Below, piece by piece: positions 23,773-32,799 of a stretch of DNA of 64,000 nucleotides. The notes under the pieces are model-generated. The model was not told the DNA's origin, made no database searches, and saw only the letters and a list, made by a program, of their open reading frames with translations. A program made the translations under genes and the position numbers. The DNA lies in contig RQYD01000010.1 of NCBI GenBank assembly GCA_003858485.1, positions 19,020-83,019 on the forward strand, written 5' to 3'. The stretch's first letter is position 1. The number at the start of each line of letters is the position of its first letter. The stretch is from Clostridiales bacterium COT073_COT-073 (GTDB taxonomy: Bacteria > Bacillota > Clostridia > Lachnospirales > Vallitaleaceae).

Positions 23773-24306
23773 ATGAAATTATATATTAAACAGCAAGTGT
23801 TTGCGATCGGTGAAAAATTTTTTGTATATGATCAAACGCAAAGAGAGATCTTTTGGGTAGAAGGCAGCTTGTTCAGCTTTGGCGATAAACTGACTATTTA
23901 TGATATGCAAAATCAGGTCGTAGCCTTTTTGGAGCAGGAATTATTTCATTTGCTGGCGCATTATAATATCTATCTGGGGACGGAGGCTGAAAAGGTCAGT
24001 CAGGGGGAAGCAGCCAATTATACGGCTTGCCTGATCAAAAAATTTGCATTGTTTGGGCATAATTATGAAGTTGAATCGCCGGATTCGTCGGTGGCCAAAG
24101 AATGGAAAATGCCCTGGGAAATCGAAGGGCATTTTCTGGCTCATGACTATGCGGTGGCGGATTCACATGGACAGAGGATCGCTCAGATCAGCAAGGCAAT
24201 CTTAAGCTGGGGCGATTTTTATGAAATTGAGATCTCGGATGAAAAATTCATTTTACCGGTGATCTGTATTGTTTTGGGGATCGATGATGCTTTGGAAAAA
24301 AGGTAA
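23773..24306 (+). CDS. LURP-one-related/YxjI-like protein
   Basis: 177 residues from the ATG at 23773, with GGGAG 5 nt upstream; in-frame ATGs at 23755 and 23761 have poorer sites. The alternating beta-strand pattern (LYIKQQVFAIGEKFFVYD, then VAFLEQELFHLLAHYNIYL) is that of the LURP-one/tubby-like family (YxjI, DUF567), 12-stranded barrels around a central helix. The function in bacteria is unknown; eukaryotic relatives bind phosphoinositides or act as scramblases. Cytosolic, no signal peptide. Located just after nfnAB, possibly on the same transcript. The family call is moderately sure. Confidence 0.7.
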   Translation: MKLYIKQQVFAIGEKFFVYDQTQREIFWVEGSLFSFGDKLTIYDMQNQVVAFLEQELFHLLAHYNIYLGTEAEKVSQGEAANYTACLIKKFALFGHNYEVESPDSSVAKEWKMPWEIEGHFLAHDYAVADSHGQRIAQISKAILSWGDFYEIEISDEKFILPVICIVLGIDDALEKR

Positions 24307-24340
24307 AAACGATGGGAAAGTCAAGTAAATAGATTGCTCC

Positions 24341-24382
24341 AGGGAAGTAAAGGCAACGCCGATACTTCCTTTGTATTATTTC
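24341..24382 (+). terminator. terminator after the LURP-like gene
   Basis: GGAAGTA (24343-24349) pairs with TACTTCC (24363-24369), followed by a T-rich tract. Just upstream, GATGGGAAAGTCAAGTAAAT (24311-24330) is another orphan arm resembling family A. Confidence 0.55.
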
Positions 24383-24391
24383 CAACAGAAA

Positions 24392-24432
24392 GGCTTTTGA
24401 TATAGAATGGAATTTATTTTATATCAAAAGCC
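24392..24432 (-). terminator. terminator of dgkA/nadE operon
   Basis: GGCTTTTGATATA (24392-24404) pairs perfectly with TATATCAAAAGCC (24420-24432). On the minus strand it is followed by TTTCTG. It lies at the convergent gene junction. Confidence 0.6.
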
Positions 24433-24468
24433 AAAAAGGTAATGCTTTGGTAAAATTATAAAAATAGC

Positions 24469-24846
24469 CTAAAGGCTTTGAAAAAGCTGCCAGACTTTAG
24501 GCAGAAAAATCAGCAGCCCAACAATAGCCACTGCAATGGAAACCACCAGTACCGCCCCGGCGGCCAAATCTTTCACCCGTTTGACATATTTATTGTATTG
24601 GGGGTCAAGCCAGTCCATGGTGTTTTCCAGAGCCGTATTAAAGATTTCGGCGGACATGACCATACCAATGCAAAGAATGATAATGATCCATTCAGTCATA
24701 TTGCAGCGAAGCAAGGTGGCAGCAGCAATTGCCAATACTGCCAGAATGGTATGAATTTTAAAATTCCGTTCCTCCCGGAAAGCGATCAGAATACCGGAGA
24801 TAGCATAATGAAAGCTGTCGATGGTTTTTTTTATTTGCTTACTCAT
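24469..24846 (-). CDS. dgkA: diacylglycerol/undecaprenol kinase (DgkA family)
   Basis: 125 residues from the ATG at 24846 (an ATG four codons upstream, 24858, is equally possible; neither has a strong Shine-Dalgarno). Three membrane helices with the conserved ERNFKIH (N-terminal cytoplasmic helix), SAEIFNTALEN and KDLAAGAV motifs that form the active site of this small integral-membrane kinase. In Gram-positive bacteria the family phosphorylates undecaprenol, recycling the peptidoglycan lipid carrier. The start overlaps the nadE stop by 8 nt, so the two are translationally coupled although functionally unrelated. Confidence 0.9.
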   Translation of the reverse strand: MSKQIKKTIDSFHYAISGILIAFREERNFKIHTILAVLAIAAATLLRCNMTEWIIIILCIGMVMSAEIFNTALENTMDWLDPQYNKYVKRVKDLAAGAVLVVSIAVAIVGLLIFLPKVWQLFQSL

Positions 24847-26875
24847 AATCTGTCTCATTTTCCAGGTCAGACAGCCATAAGGTAACTAATGCATCACTGG
24901 GCATGTGAAAGGTTGAAAATAAGGAAATGCTGCCCAGCAGCGGACTGTCCGGCAGACAGTTGCGCTTGAACTGATGAGTGAAAAAGCGGCGATAAAAGAG
25001 CTTGATCCATTTATCGACTTCTTCATAACTAAAATCACCGGCGAATGCCTGGACGGCCAGGGCACGAATCTTACCTGGAGCAAAACCATAGCGCAGCATA
25101 TAATAAAGGAAGAAATCATGCAGGGCATAAGGACCGATCAATTCCTCGGTTTTTTGCAGGATCTTTTGATTGGCAGTCGGCGGCAAAAGTTCCGGACTGA
25201 TCGGAGTATCAATGATCTTCTGCAAAACAGCAATCAGCTCTGGATCGGAGTATTTTCTGCCCAAGGAACGAATAACATAGGGGATCAGGGTTTTGGGAAT
25301 GGAGGCATTGACTGAATACATACTCATATGGTCACCATTATAAGTGCAAAAACCAAGGGCCAGTTCCGACAGATCACCGGTACCGATCACCAGTCCGCCG
25401 GTTTGATTGGCAATATCCATCAGGATCTGAGTGCGCTCTCTGGCCTGGGCATTTTCATAAGTGGTATCATGTTGTTCCAGCGGATGTTCAATATCTTTTA
25501 AATGTTGAATAACAGAGGCTTTGATATCGACCTCGCGCTCACTGATGCCCATCAACCGCATCAGGGTCAGGGAATTTTGATAAGTGCCGCCGCTGGTGCC
25601 AAACCCGGGCATACGCACTCCAATGATCTCTTTCAGATTTTTGCCCATTTTCTGGTAGGCCAGAGCTACTAAGAGCAGGGCCAAAGTTGAGTCCAGACCG
25701 CCGGAAATGCCAATAACCGATGTTTTGGCATGAATATGAGTCAGTCTTTTAATTAAGCCGCTGCTGATAATTTCAGCAATTTCCTGACAATTTTGTTCCA
25801 GCTGGATGGCATCCTCCGGGATAAAGGGAAATTTAGCTAAAGTTGGCAGCAAAGGGGAAAGTGGGGAATACTCCAAACGGGATGGAACAGCGGCAGTAGC
25901 TTTATCAGTTTGACCGGCCGAATTAGGATTAATTACATCTTCTGTTAAATGATCGTTTTTATCGGAATACCAGATGCAGTGGCGGCTGCCTAGTACTTTT
26001 TGAATGGCAGCATCGCTGGGTTTCAATAAATTAGTCCGCGATTTTACAGTCGCTATTCGTTCCAGATCAACTATCCCGGTTAGCAATTGATTTTCTCTTT
26101 GAAATGGCAAATTACTGGCGATCAGTTGTCCGTTTTCAAAAATGCAGGAGCTGCCATCATAAATCTTATCCGTTGAGGACTCGCCATAACCGGCATTAAT
26201 ATGCAGATAAATACTTTGTGATTTGGCTGACAGCTCTTGTAAGCGCAGCTCTTTTTTTTGTCTGGAACTAACAGTTGCCGGTAATGCGCAGGGATTAACA
26301 ATAATTTGCGTATCCAGGTAAGGATTGATGGCTGAGGGTGAGAGCGGCAAATAGTAATCTTCACCTAATTCAATGGTAAAGGAAAAACTGCAGTCCTCAT
26401 GATAGAAGCTCAGAGAATTGTCAAAATAAGCAGACTCATCCTGACCGAAGTCAAGCAGATCCCATTCGGCGGACAAAGCCGAGGTAAAATACTTGCTTTC
26501 CTCTGTTGTTAAAGAATTTTTAGCCACAAGGCCTTTGACCTGGCCTTTGATCAAGATCACGGCACAATTATAAAGCCGGTTTTGATGCAGCATCGGGCTG
26601 CCGATAATGATTGGAAAAGTCAAATCTTTAGTTTTTTTGGCTATGGTCATAATTGCCTGTTTACAAGTTTTTTGCAAAGCTGTCTGCCAAAATAAATCAC
26701 CACAGCTGGCACCGCATAGGCATAATTCAGGAAAAGCCAGCAGAGAAATGTTTTCGGTGGCTGCCATTTCGATTAATTTTAAAATTTCTTTGGTATTATG
26801 GGTTACATCAGCCACCTTGATCACCGGTACGGCGGCTGCTATTTTATAGTATCCATATTGATGTAATGATTTCAT
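24839..26875 (-). CDS. nadE: glutamine-dependent NAD+ synthetase
   Basis: 678 residues from the ATG at 26875 (AAAGG 9 nt upstream; the frame reaches a TTG at 26896). It has two domains: an N-terminal nitrilase-like glutaminase (about 1-290) with the nucleophilic Cys in ELCLCGASCGDLF (Glu and Lys partners FPE and VAKNSL upstream/downstream), and a C-terminal NAD synthase with the PP-loop GISGGLDST (about 400). The length is that of the long, bacterial/eukaryotic-type NadE. It catalyses the last step of NAD+ synthesis, amidating deamido-NAD with glutamine and ATP. Transcribed from a good promoter at 26917-26945 and coupled to dgkA. Confidence 0.95.
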   Translation of the reverse strand: MKSLHQYGYYKIAAAVPVIKVADVTHNTKEILKLIEMAATENISLLAFPELCLCGASCGDLFWQTALQKTCKQAIMTIAKKTKDLTFPIIIGSPMLHQNRLYNCAVILIKGQVKGLVAKNSLTTEESKYFTSALSAEWDLLDFGQDESAYFDNSLSFYHEDCSFSFTIELGEDYYLPLSPSAINPYLDTQIIVNPCALPATVSSRQKKELRLQELSAKSQSIYLHINAGYGESSTDKIYDGSSCIFENGQLIASNLPFQRENQLLTGIVDLERIATVKSRTNLLKPSDAAIQKVLGSRHCIWYSDKNDHLTEDVINPNSAGQTDKATAAVPSRLEYSPLSPLLPTLAKFPFIPEDAIQLEQNCQEIAEIISSGLIKRLTHIHAKTSVIGISGGLDSTLALLLVALAYQKMGKNLKEIIGVRMPGFGTSGGTYQNSLTLMRLMGISEREVDIKASVIQHLKDIEHPLEQHDTTYENAQARERTQILMDIANQTGGLVIGTGDLSELALGFCTYNGDHMSMYSVNASIPKTLIPYVIRSLGRKYSDPELIAVLQKIIDTPISPELLPPTANQKILQKTEELIGPYALHDFFLYYMLRYGFAPGKIRALAVQAFAGDFSYEEVDKWIKLFYRRFFTHQFKRNCLPDSPLLGSISLFSTFHMPSDALVTLWLSDLENETDYE

Positions 26876-26916
26876 AGTATCATACCTTTCTGCCAAAAGT
26901 CATTGGAATCATAATT

Positions 26917-26945
26917 ATTATAAGTCAATTTGCCGGAAAGTTCAA
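26917..26945 (-). promoter_or_regulatory. nadE-dgkA promoter
   Basis: On the minus strand TTGAAC, 17-bp spacer, TATAAT. Confidence 0.75.
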
Positions 26946-27133
26946 GAAAAATACCATTCCTTTCTTTGGCATATCATCTTGCTTTTTCAGCATATCCTTT
27001 TTATCGTTTATTTCCTGAATTTTCTGCCAAAAGGCTTTTTGTGGTTGTATACTTTCGCATTTTTTTAGGAAAAGATGTTTTGGCGATAGATGATTAAAAA
27101 ATGGGCACAGAATGCGTGAAAATTTAACTCATA

Positions 27134-27282
27134 ACTCAACTTTCCCACATTCCTTGGAATAGTCTTTTTTATGGCGTGTGCCGCGGAAGCATCTTTTCGC
27201 AGAAAAGTGCGAAAGCGGGAAAACCCATGTGCCCGCTCCCTGGAGCGGGATAGAGCCCAAAAAGACTGTGGGAAAGTTGAGT
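27134..27282. repeat. family A intergenic inverted repeat, copy 2
   Basis: 149 bp with the same 15-bp ends as copy 1 (27134-27148 and 27268-27282) and the same inner segments. It is longer because of roughly 36 extra bp in the middle (27178-27224, rich in GCGAAAGCGGG-like sequence). The internal hairpin is CCCGCTCC (27232-27239) with GGAGCGGG (27242-27249), one compensated base pair different from copy 1. No clear target duplication. Confidence 0.85.
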
Positions 27283-27457
27283 GATAATAAAAATAATGTT
27301 TAAAAATATAAAAAAAATAAACAAAGGATAAATAATATGTGAAAAAATAAATAAAAAATGAAAATAAAATAAAGATAAAATTTCAAAAAGACGATAAATA
27401 AAATGAAAGCAATAAAAGCGTAGGGTGATAACTGCTATTTAGGCAAAGGAGAAGGAA
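27283..27457. other. A-rich leader before the chemoreceptor gene
   Basis: 175 bp of almost pure A/T with no convincing promoter. A sigma-28 motif was looked for and not found. Confidence 0.4.
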
Positions 27458-29446
27458 ATGAATTTAAAACAAAAAATGTTGATTTTTATAGGATTGCCGG
27501 TATTATGTACAGTCATAATTTTATCTTTTGCATCATTTAGTCGATCCAGAAAACTGCTGATCAATGAAATTAAGCAGGAATTAAATATTGAAGTGCAAAA
27601 ATATGCCTCTGATATTGAAACGATAGTTACTCAAAAGATCGCTTATATGCAGATCTTAAAACAAAATATTGAAAATCATCTGCCAACCGATCAGGAGCTT
27701 TTGGCCAGTTTAAGCTATTTGACCAAAAATGTGCAAACAACCAAATCTTTTTATATCGGGTTTGAAGATAAGAAATACTTAAATGGTGAAGGATGGATCC
27801 CCGATGCCAGTTATGATGCCACGAAGCGGCCGTGGTATCTGGCAGCCATGGATAAGAATGAAGTTATTGTATCAGAGCCATATATTGATGCGGAATCAGG
27901 TTTGATCGTAATTACCGTTAGTACAGAAATAAAATCCGCAGGCAAGCGAATCGGTGTGTTGGCAGCTGATATCTTTTTATCGGATCTGCAGGAGCTGATT
28001 CAGTCGATTCAAATTAAAGATACAGGCAAAGCCTTTATTATTGATAAAGATGGACGTTTTGTGGTTCATCATCAATATGATGCCACCCAGACGATTTATG
28101 ATGTGGAAAACGGAAGTTTAAAACCAATTGCTGAAAAAGTATTAAGTGGTCATGGCCAGGTGTTTGAGGGAAATAATGCCGGACAAATCAATTTTTATGA
28201 TGCTCATCCAATTACCGGTACAGAATGGTTTTTGGTGCTCTATGTGCCAAAGACAGAGGCTATTGCTGAAACTACTAAATTAGGGATTTTTGTATTAGTT
28301 TTAGGGATTATTGCCCTGATCATTATTATGCTGATTATTTATGTCATTGCTGTTTCCATTACCAGGCCGATCACTCGGTTAAATACTTGTATCAATGGCA
28401 TGGTCGAATATGATTTTACCCTAAATGAAAATTCGCCATCGGTTATTTATTCAAAAAATAAAGATGAAATCGGTGGCATTTCCCGAGCTTTGATTCAAGT
28501 TAAAAAAACTTTGCATCAAACAATTACCCAGGTCGGTAATGTGGCTGAACGGGTATCGGCTGCCTCAGAGCAGTTAAGTGCTAACAGCGAGCAGGCTGCC
28601 CATTCGATTGATGAAATTTCACGGGCATTTGAAGATATTGCCCAGGGAGCCAGCAGTCAGGCTGAAGATATGCAGCGCGGAGCAATGGCAATGGATGTCA
28701 TGGAAAATGCTTTGACCGAGAACTTTAGTGTGATGAATGATTTAAATTCAACCTCAACTCAGGTGTTTAAAGCCAATGAAAACGGAAAATCAGCAATCGC
28801 CGATTTGATTGAAGTTACCAAACAATCAAAAGTAACAGTTGGCAGTGTTAAAGAAGTGATTGAAAATACAAATAAGAGTGCTTTGCAAATTGAATCTGCC
28901 AGTGATATGATCAAGTCAATTGCCGATCAAACCAATCTTTTGGCCTTAAATGCGGCCATTGAAGCAGCCCGTGTGGGTGAGGCGGGCAAAGGATTTGCGG
29001 TGGTGGCTGATGAAATCCGTAAGCTGGCTGAACAGTCAAACAGTTTTACCGAAGAAATCAAAGAAATTGTTATGGGTCTGACCACTAAAACCGCCGAAGC
29101 AGTTGAGATCATGAATACAGCCAGTTCGATCATGGCCAGCCAGCTCGATAAAGTAAGTCAGACGGAAGAACAATTTCACTTGATTTCCAGGGAATTGGAT
29201 AATAACAAAGTGATTATTGAAAAATTAAATACTTCCGGACAAAAATTGGAGGAAACCAGGGATTCCTTGTCAGGAATCATTGAAAATTTATCAGCCTTGT
29301 CAGAAGAAAACGCTTCTTCTACCCAGCAGGCAACAGCTTCGATTGAGGAACAAACTGCTTCTTCACAGGAAATTGCCGGTTCCAGTACACATTTAGCTGA
29401 AATGGCACAGGAATTAACGGAGCTGATCAGCAAATTTAAGGTATAA
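27458..29446 (+). CDS. methyl-accepting chemotaxis protein with Cache sensor
   Basis: 662 residues in the classic layout: TM1 (about 7-27), an extracytoplasmic dCache-type sensor (about 35-275, with the ligand-pocket segment [19 protein letters not shown]), TM2 (about 277-302), HAMP (about 303-360) and a long cytoplasmic helical bundle. The signalling tip is [20 protein letters not shown] (about 489-508). AAAGGAGAAGG precedes the ATG. Cache sensors of this type often bind amino acids or organic acids; the ligand here is unknown. It is a lone chemoreceptor with no che genes in the window. Confidence 0.93.
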   Translation: MNLKQKMLIFIGLPVLCTVIILSFASFSRSRKLLINEIKQELNIEVQKYASDIETIVTQKIAYMQILKQNIENHLPTDQELLASLSYLTKNVQTTKSFYIGFEDKKYLNGEGWIPDASYDATKRPWYLAAMDKNEVIVSEPYIDAESGLIVITVSTEIKSAGKRIGVLAADIFLSDLQELIQSIQIKDTGKAFIIDKDGRFVVHHQYDATQTIYDVENGSLKPIAEKVLSGHGQVFEGNNAGQINFYDAHPITGTEWFLVLYVPKTEAIAETTKLGIFVLVLGIIALIIIMLIIYVIAVSITRPITRLNTCINGMVEYDFTLNENSPSVIYSKNKDEIGGISRALIQVKKTLHQTITQVGNVAERVSAASEQLSANSEQAAHSIDEISRAFEDIAQGASSQAEDMQRGAMAMDVMENALTENFSVMNDLNSTSTQVFKANENGKSAIADLIEVTKQSKVTVGSVKEVIENTNKSALQIESASDMIKSIADQTNLLALNAAIEAARVGEAGKGFAVVADEIRKLAEQSNSFTEEIKEIVMGLTTKTAEAVEIMNTASSIMASQLDKVSQTEEQFHLISRELDNNKVIIEKLNTSGQKLEETRDSLSGIIENLSALSEENASSTQQATASIEEQTASSQEIAGSSTHLAEMAQELTELISKFKV

Positions 29447-29498
29447 AGAAATTTAAGGAAAGAAATACAGATATTTTGTATATTTTAGAAATTAAATA

Positions 29499-29574
29499 GG
29501 ACAGTTACACATATCAAATTGAAAGCCAGGTGGTTTGAAAAAAGATGTCATTGTGAAAGATAGTGTAACTGTCC
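29499..29574. terminator. palindrome between convergent genes (family B-like)
   Basis: GGACAGTTACAC (29499-29510) pairs perfectly with GTGTAACTGTCC (29563-29574) around a 52-nt interior, followed by TTT. It lies between the convergent chemoreceptor and hydrolase genes, in the same position and of similar size as the family B elements but with different ends. Confidence 0.55.
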
Positions 29575-29617
29575 TTTGCTATATCCTGAATTAACAGCTG
29601 GCCCTTTTGCACAAATT

Positions 29618-32077
29618 TTATTTTTCAGATAATATAAAGGAAATGATTTCCCGAAGCAAAGAGGCATTGATTGGCAAATTTTCGTCCTGATAAACACGGC
29701 TGTATGTGAGTGCGGCAAGATTGTTTTTAAAGGCATCTTCTTTGCGAATATCGGAGTTTTTCAGCATATGGGTCATTTCAGGCAGAATCACTATTTTGCT
29801 GTCAGCTACAGCTTGATGTAAATTGTCAGCATCTATGATTTGCACCTGGGAATCATTATCACCTTGCAGGATCAGGATCGGGGTATCGTTTAGTTTAGCC
29901 AGTTCGGCCGCCGGATCATATTTTATCCAGCTGATCATATAAGGCTGAACCGAAGGACGGAATAAGGCCTGTAAAATTTGCGGAACATCTTCTGTTTCCT
30001 GACCGGCTTTCAGGCTGTTTAAGATCCTTTGGCTATCGTCCACCAATTTTTGAGGATTATTGGGATTGGCTTTGATTTGCTCCAGAGTAATTTCCGCAAT
30101 ATTTCGTCCGGCGCCGGCCAGGCAAACGAGACCGTCAATCGCCACGGTTTGGGCAGCCAAGGTTCCAACCAAAGCCCCTTCCGAATGACCGGCAATATAA
30201 ATACCGGAAAATCGGTTATCGGTCCTGGCTTTTTGTAAGAGGGCAATCACATCAGCCACAAAATCTTCGATTACCATGTTTTTTTCTTCGGTTTTGGCAT
30301 CAACGACCGAAGCCGAGCGGGCAATTCCCCGCTTATCATAACGAATACAGGCGATCCCGGCATCATTTAAATGAATGGCCAAATCCAGATAAAGATTAGC
30401 CAGACCTTCTTTAGTAGCCGGACCGGAGCCGCCAATCAGTAAAACAAGCGGTGCTTTATCGGGCCGGTCATCCGGTATATTTAAGACAGCATGTAAACTA
30501 CCTTTTCCGGCCGGAATGGAATAATCAATTTCAGCAGCAGTAAAGCTTTGGCGGCGCTGCTGATGGATTTCTGTGCTTTCCCGGCTAGCGGAACCATTTT
30601 CCGCAGTGGCCGGCAGTTTAGTTACGGCTGATGAATTAACTTTATCCGGTAATTTTTGTTTGATTTTATCATACAGGGCAATGGTCTCAGCCGGATTTTG
30701 ATCATTGTAATATAGTTTGGCAGGGGCCATGTCTTTTAAATGAAAAAGGATATAGGGCTGATTCCGAAATAAATACAGCCGGACATCTGGGTCGCCTTTG
30801 GCAGAAAAGGTACCACGTAAATATCGGTTAGTGGCACTGCCAACATTCTTATAAAAATGTTGTTTGGTAAACTCTTCATGATACTCGATTGATTCAATAT
30901 TTTCGGCTGAAACCTGAATCGGATAAAGGCTTTGATAAATGGTAATGCCTTGCTCCGTGACCTGAATGGCCGGTGCTAAATAATCTTCAAAGCAAACCAA
31001 ACCAATCGAAAAAATCAAGATCAGCGCTAAAAGCCATTTACTGAAAGCAAAGTAAGCACGTCCTTTTTGAGAACCAAGATTAACCGCTTGGCCAATGCCA
31101 AAGGGCTTATTGACTAAAGTCGAGGAATTATTAGGGTTATTATATTGCAAGCCCCAAATACCATGCTCCTGATAATAACTATCTTCTTCTAAATGAATCA
31201 GCGAGTGCTGATTTCGTAAAAACTCTTTTTCCTTCTTTTGCTGACGACTGTTGGCATAGAAAATAACGATGATCGGCAGGATGGCCATCAGCAAAAGAAT
31301 GGTGATAAAGTAGCCGGTCATCAGGCTGCTTGGGTCATGAACAAAGCGCAGATGCAGAAAGCTTAATAAAAACATTAAACCGGTTTGAATAAAGGACAGG
31401 ATCAGATAATTAAAGGTCCAATTGCGCCGGTATTCCTGGTTTAAAACTAAATTGGTCTGGCTGTTGTCGGTATATATTTTGGCGGGCATATGTGATATGT
31501 TGTAATGCGCAAGCCAAAACAGTAAATGCATCAGCAAATTGGTGATCAGTAAGATCAGCATACCGATATTTTTATCAAAAGTCAGATAAATGCCAAGACT
31601 GAGCAGGGCCGGGATGGCAAATAACCATGATTTGGGAGTACGCTGGTTTTTCAGGCGGCTGGTGGTCAAATCAGCAAAGAGGATCTGTTCAGTGGCTGCC
31701 TGCCAACTATTTTGCGCTTTTAAATCAAGGAGTTTTCGCCGGTAATGATAAACCGCCTGATTGTATAAACGCAGAGGCAGATAGGTTGCAATAAAAATGA
31801 TCATAACAAAAGTTAAAATATAGTCGGAAAATACCGGTACCAGCAGTAAACAGCAGCTAAGCACAGAAATTATCAGACAAAATAAGGTGATTTTTCGGAT
31901 CTTTTGGCGGTATGCCTGAAAGATGGCTTGAACTTCAGGATGGTTTTTATGTTCATCAGGAATAACTACTGCCAGATACAGGGAATGATTGTTTTTAGAA
32001 ATGGCAGAGTTATAGGTATAATATAAAATGGGGATAATTTGCAGGATTACAATCAGGGTGATGATAAATAGGATCAT
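29618..32077 (-). CDS. fusion: DUF5808-type membrane protein plus alpha/beta hydrolase
   Basis: 819 residues. The N-terminal half (about 1-400) is a multi-helix membrane protein of the kind paired with YtrA-type GntR regulators. It includes the DUF5808 signature around YNNPNNSSTLVNKPFGIG (about 312-329) and, after the last helix, a bacterial PH-like beta segment (about 375-450). A polar linker (about 470-505) leads to an alpha/beta hydrolase (about 515-819) with the nucleophile elbow GHSEG (about 629-633), an Asp in LQGDNDSQ and a His in MTHML. Hydrolase topology relative to the membrane is uncertain. In most genomes such membrane proteins and hydrolases are separate, so the fusion is unusual. 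The gene overlaps its GntR regulator by 4 nt. The substrate is unknown. Confidence 0.8.
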   Translation of the reverse strand: MILFIITLIVILQIIPILYYTYNSAISKNNHSLYLAVVIPDEHKNHPEVQAIFQAYRQKIRKITLFCLIISVLSCCLLLVPVFSDYILTFVMIIFIATYLPLRLYNQAVYHYRRKLLDLKAQNSWQAATEQILFADLTTSRLKNQRTPKSWLFAIPALLSLGIYLTFDKNIGMLILLITNLLMHLLFWLAHYNISHMPAKIYTDNSQTNLVLNQEYRRNWTFNYLILSFIQTGLMFLLSFLHLRFVHDPSSLMTGYFITILLLMAILPIIVIFYANSRQQKKEKEFLRNQHSLIHLEEDSYYQEHGIWGLQYNNPNNSSTLVNKPFGIGQAVNLGSQKGRAYFAFSKWLLALILIFSIGLVCFEDYLAPAIQVTEQGITIYQSLYPIQVSAENIESIEYHEEFTKQHFYKNVGSATNRYLRGTFSAKGDPDVRLYLFRNQPYILFHLKDMAPAKLYYNDQNPAETIALYDKIKQKLPDKVNSSAVTKLPATAENGSASRESTEIHQQRRQSFTAAEIDYSIPAGKGSLHAVLNIPDDRPDKAPLVLLIGGSGPATKEGLANLYLDLAIHLNDAGIACIRYDKRGIARSASVVDAKTEEKNMVIEDFVADVIALLQKARTDNRFSGIYIAGHSEGALVGTLAAQTVAIDGLVCLAGAGRNIAEITLEQIKANPNNPQKLVDDSQRILNSLKAGQETEDVPQILQALFRPSVQPYMISWIKYDPAAELAKLNDTPILILQGDNDSQVQIIDADNLHQAVADSKIVILPEMTHMLKNSDIRKEDAFKNNLAALTYSRVYQDENLPINASLLREIISFILSEK

Positions 32078-32454
32078 TTTTCTACCTCCGGAAATTCAAT
32101 ATATAATTGCTCGATTTTTTGGATCAATTCTTGCTTGGTAACGCCTTGCAGCAGGGCTTCGGCAATTAACAGGCGTAAGCTCTCTTCTCTTTCTTTTAAG
32201 AAATCAGGATTTGGCGGCAGATGTTCTTTGACAACAGTGCCGCGTCGAAGATTGGCTTCCAGGTAACCGGCATGTTTTAATTCGCCATAGGCTTTATTGA
32301 CTGTCATTGGATTAATTCCCAGATCTTCTGCCAACTGACGAACAGTCGGCATTGGCTCACCGGCAGTGACTTCCTGTTTGGCGATAGCCTGAATGATTTG
32401 ATGGCATAACTGAGTATAAATAGGAATTTCACTATTTAAATTAATGGAAATCAT
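32074..32454 (-). CDS. GntR family (YtrA-type) transcriptional regulator
   Basis: 126 residues: an N-terminal winged helix (about 10-75, PTVRQLAEDLGINPMTVNKA is the recognition part) and a short C-terminal helical dimerisation tail, as in YtrA. AAAGGAG precedes the ATG. It is first gene of a two-gene operon with the membrane hydrolase (ATGA overlap). It should repress its own promoter: a 40-bp nearly palindromic sequence covers the -10 and spacer (32521-32560). The effector is unknown; YtrA relatives respond to cell-wall-active compounds. Confidence 0.9.
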   Translation of the reverse strand: MISINLNSEIPIYTQLCHQIIQAIAKQEVTAGEPMPTVRQLAEDLGINPMTVNKAYGELKHAGYLEANLRRGTVVKEHLPPNPDFLKEREESLRLLIAEALLQGVTKQELIQKIEQLYIEFPEVEK

Positions 32455-32520
32455 GGCGCTCCTTTCTGCTATAGTTTAAATAAATGCTTAAACAATATCA
32501 CGATGAAACCGGATATATCG

Positions 32521-32560
32521 AATTTTGTATTATTTGTATTATATACAATGATACAAAATT
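32521..32560. promoter_or_regulatory. probable autoregulatory GntR operator
   Basis: A 40-bp sequence whose outer 10 bp arms (AATTTTGTAT and ATACAAAATT) are perfect inverted repeats, with a nested palindrome (TTGTAT/ATACAA, 3-bp spacer) inside. It overlaps the -10 and whole spacer of the minus-strand promoter. Confidence 0.7.
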
Positions 32561-32566
32561 AGTCAA
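32538..32566 (-). promoter_or_regulatory. promoter of the GntR-hydrolase operon
   Basis: On the minus strand TTGACT, 17-bp spacer, TATAAT. Confidence 0.8.
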
Positions 32567-32717
32567 GATGATTTGGCAAATAATATCCACAAATATTAAC
32601 TGTGTTTGCCCTTGGTTTTGCTTTCGATATTATTCTGACAAGCAGATATATGAATTTTCAGGGGATAGATATAGCAGATTATTATCAAAGAATGATAATT
32701 ACTTAACAAATGGTCGG

Positions 32718-32746
32718 TTGACATTATCCTTGTTTTTTTTTATAAT
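32718..32746 (+). promoter_or_regulatory. copA promoter
   Basis: Perfect consensus: TTGACA (32718-32723), 17-bp spacer ending in a T-run, TATAAT (32741-32746). Confidence 0.88.
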
Positions 32747-32751
32747 CATTA

Positions 32752-32767
32752 TATCCCTGATGGGATA
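32752..32767. promoter_or_regulatory. possible copper-responsive (CsoR-like) operator
   Basis: TATCCCTGATGGGATA, a perfect 6-4-6 palindrome starting at the predicted transcription start of copA. It resembles the TACCC...GGGTA arms of CsoR operators and is ideally placed to block transcription. No csoR gene is in the window. Confidence 0.5.
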
Positions 32768-32799
32768 AAACAATGAACCAGTTCAGAAACGGAGCAGTT

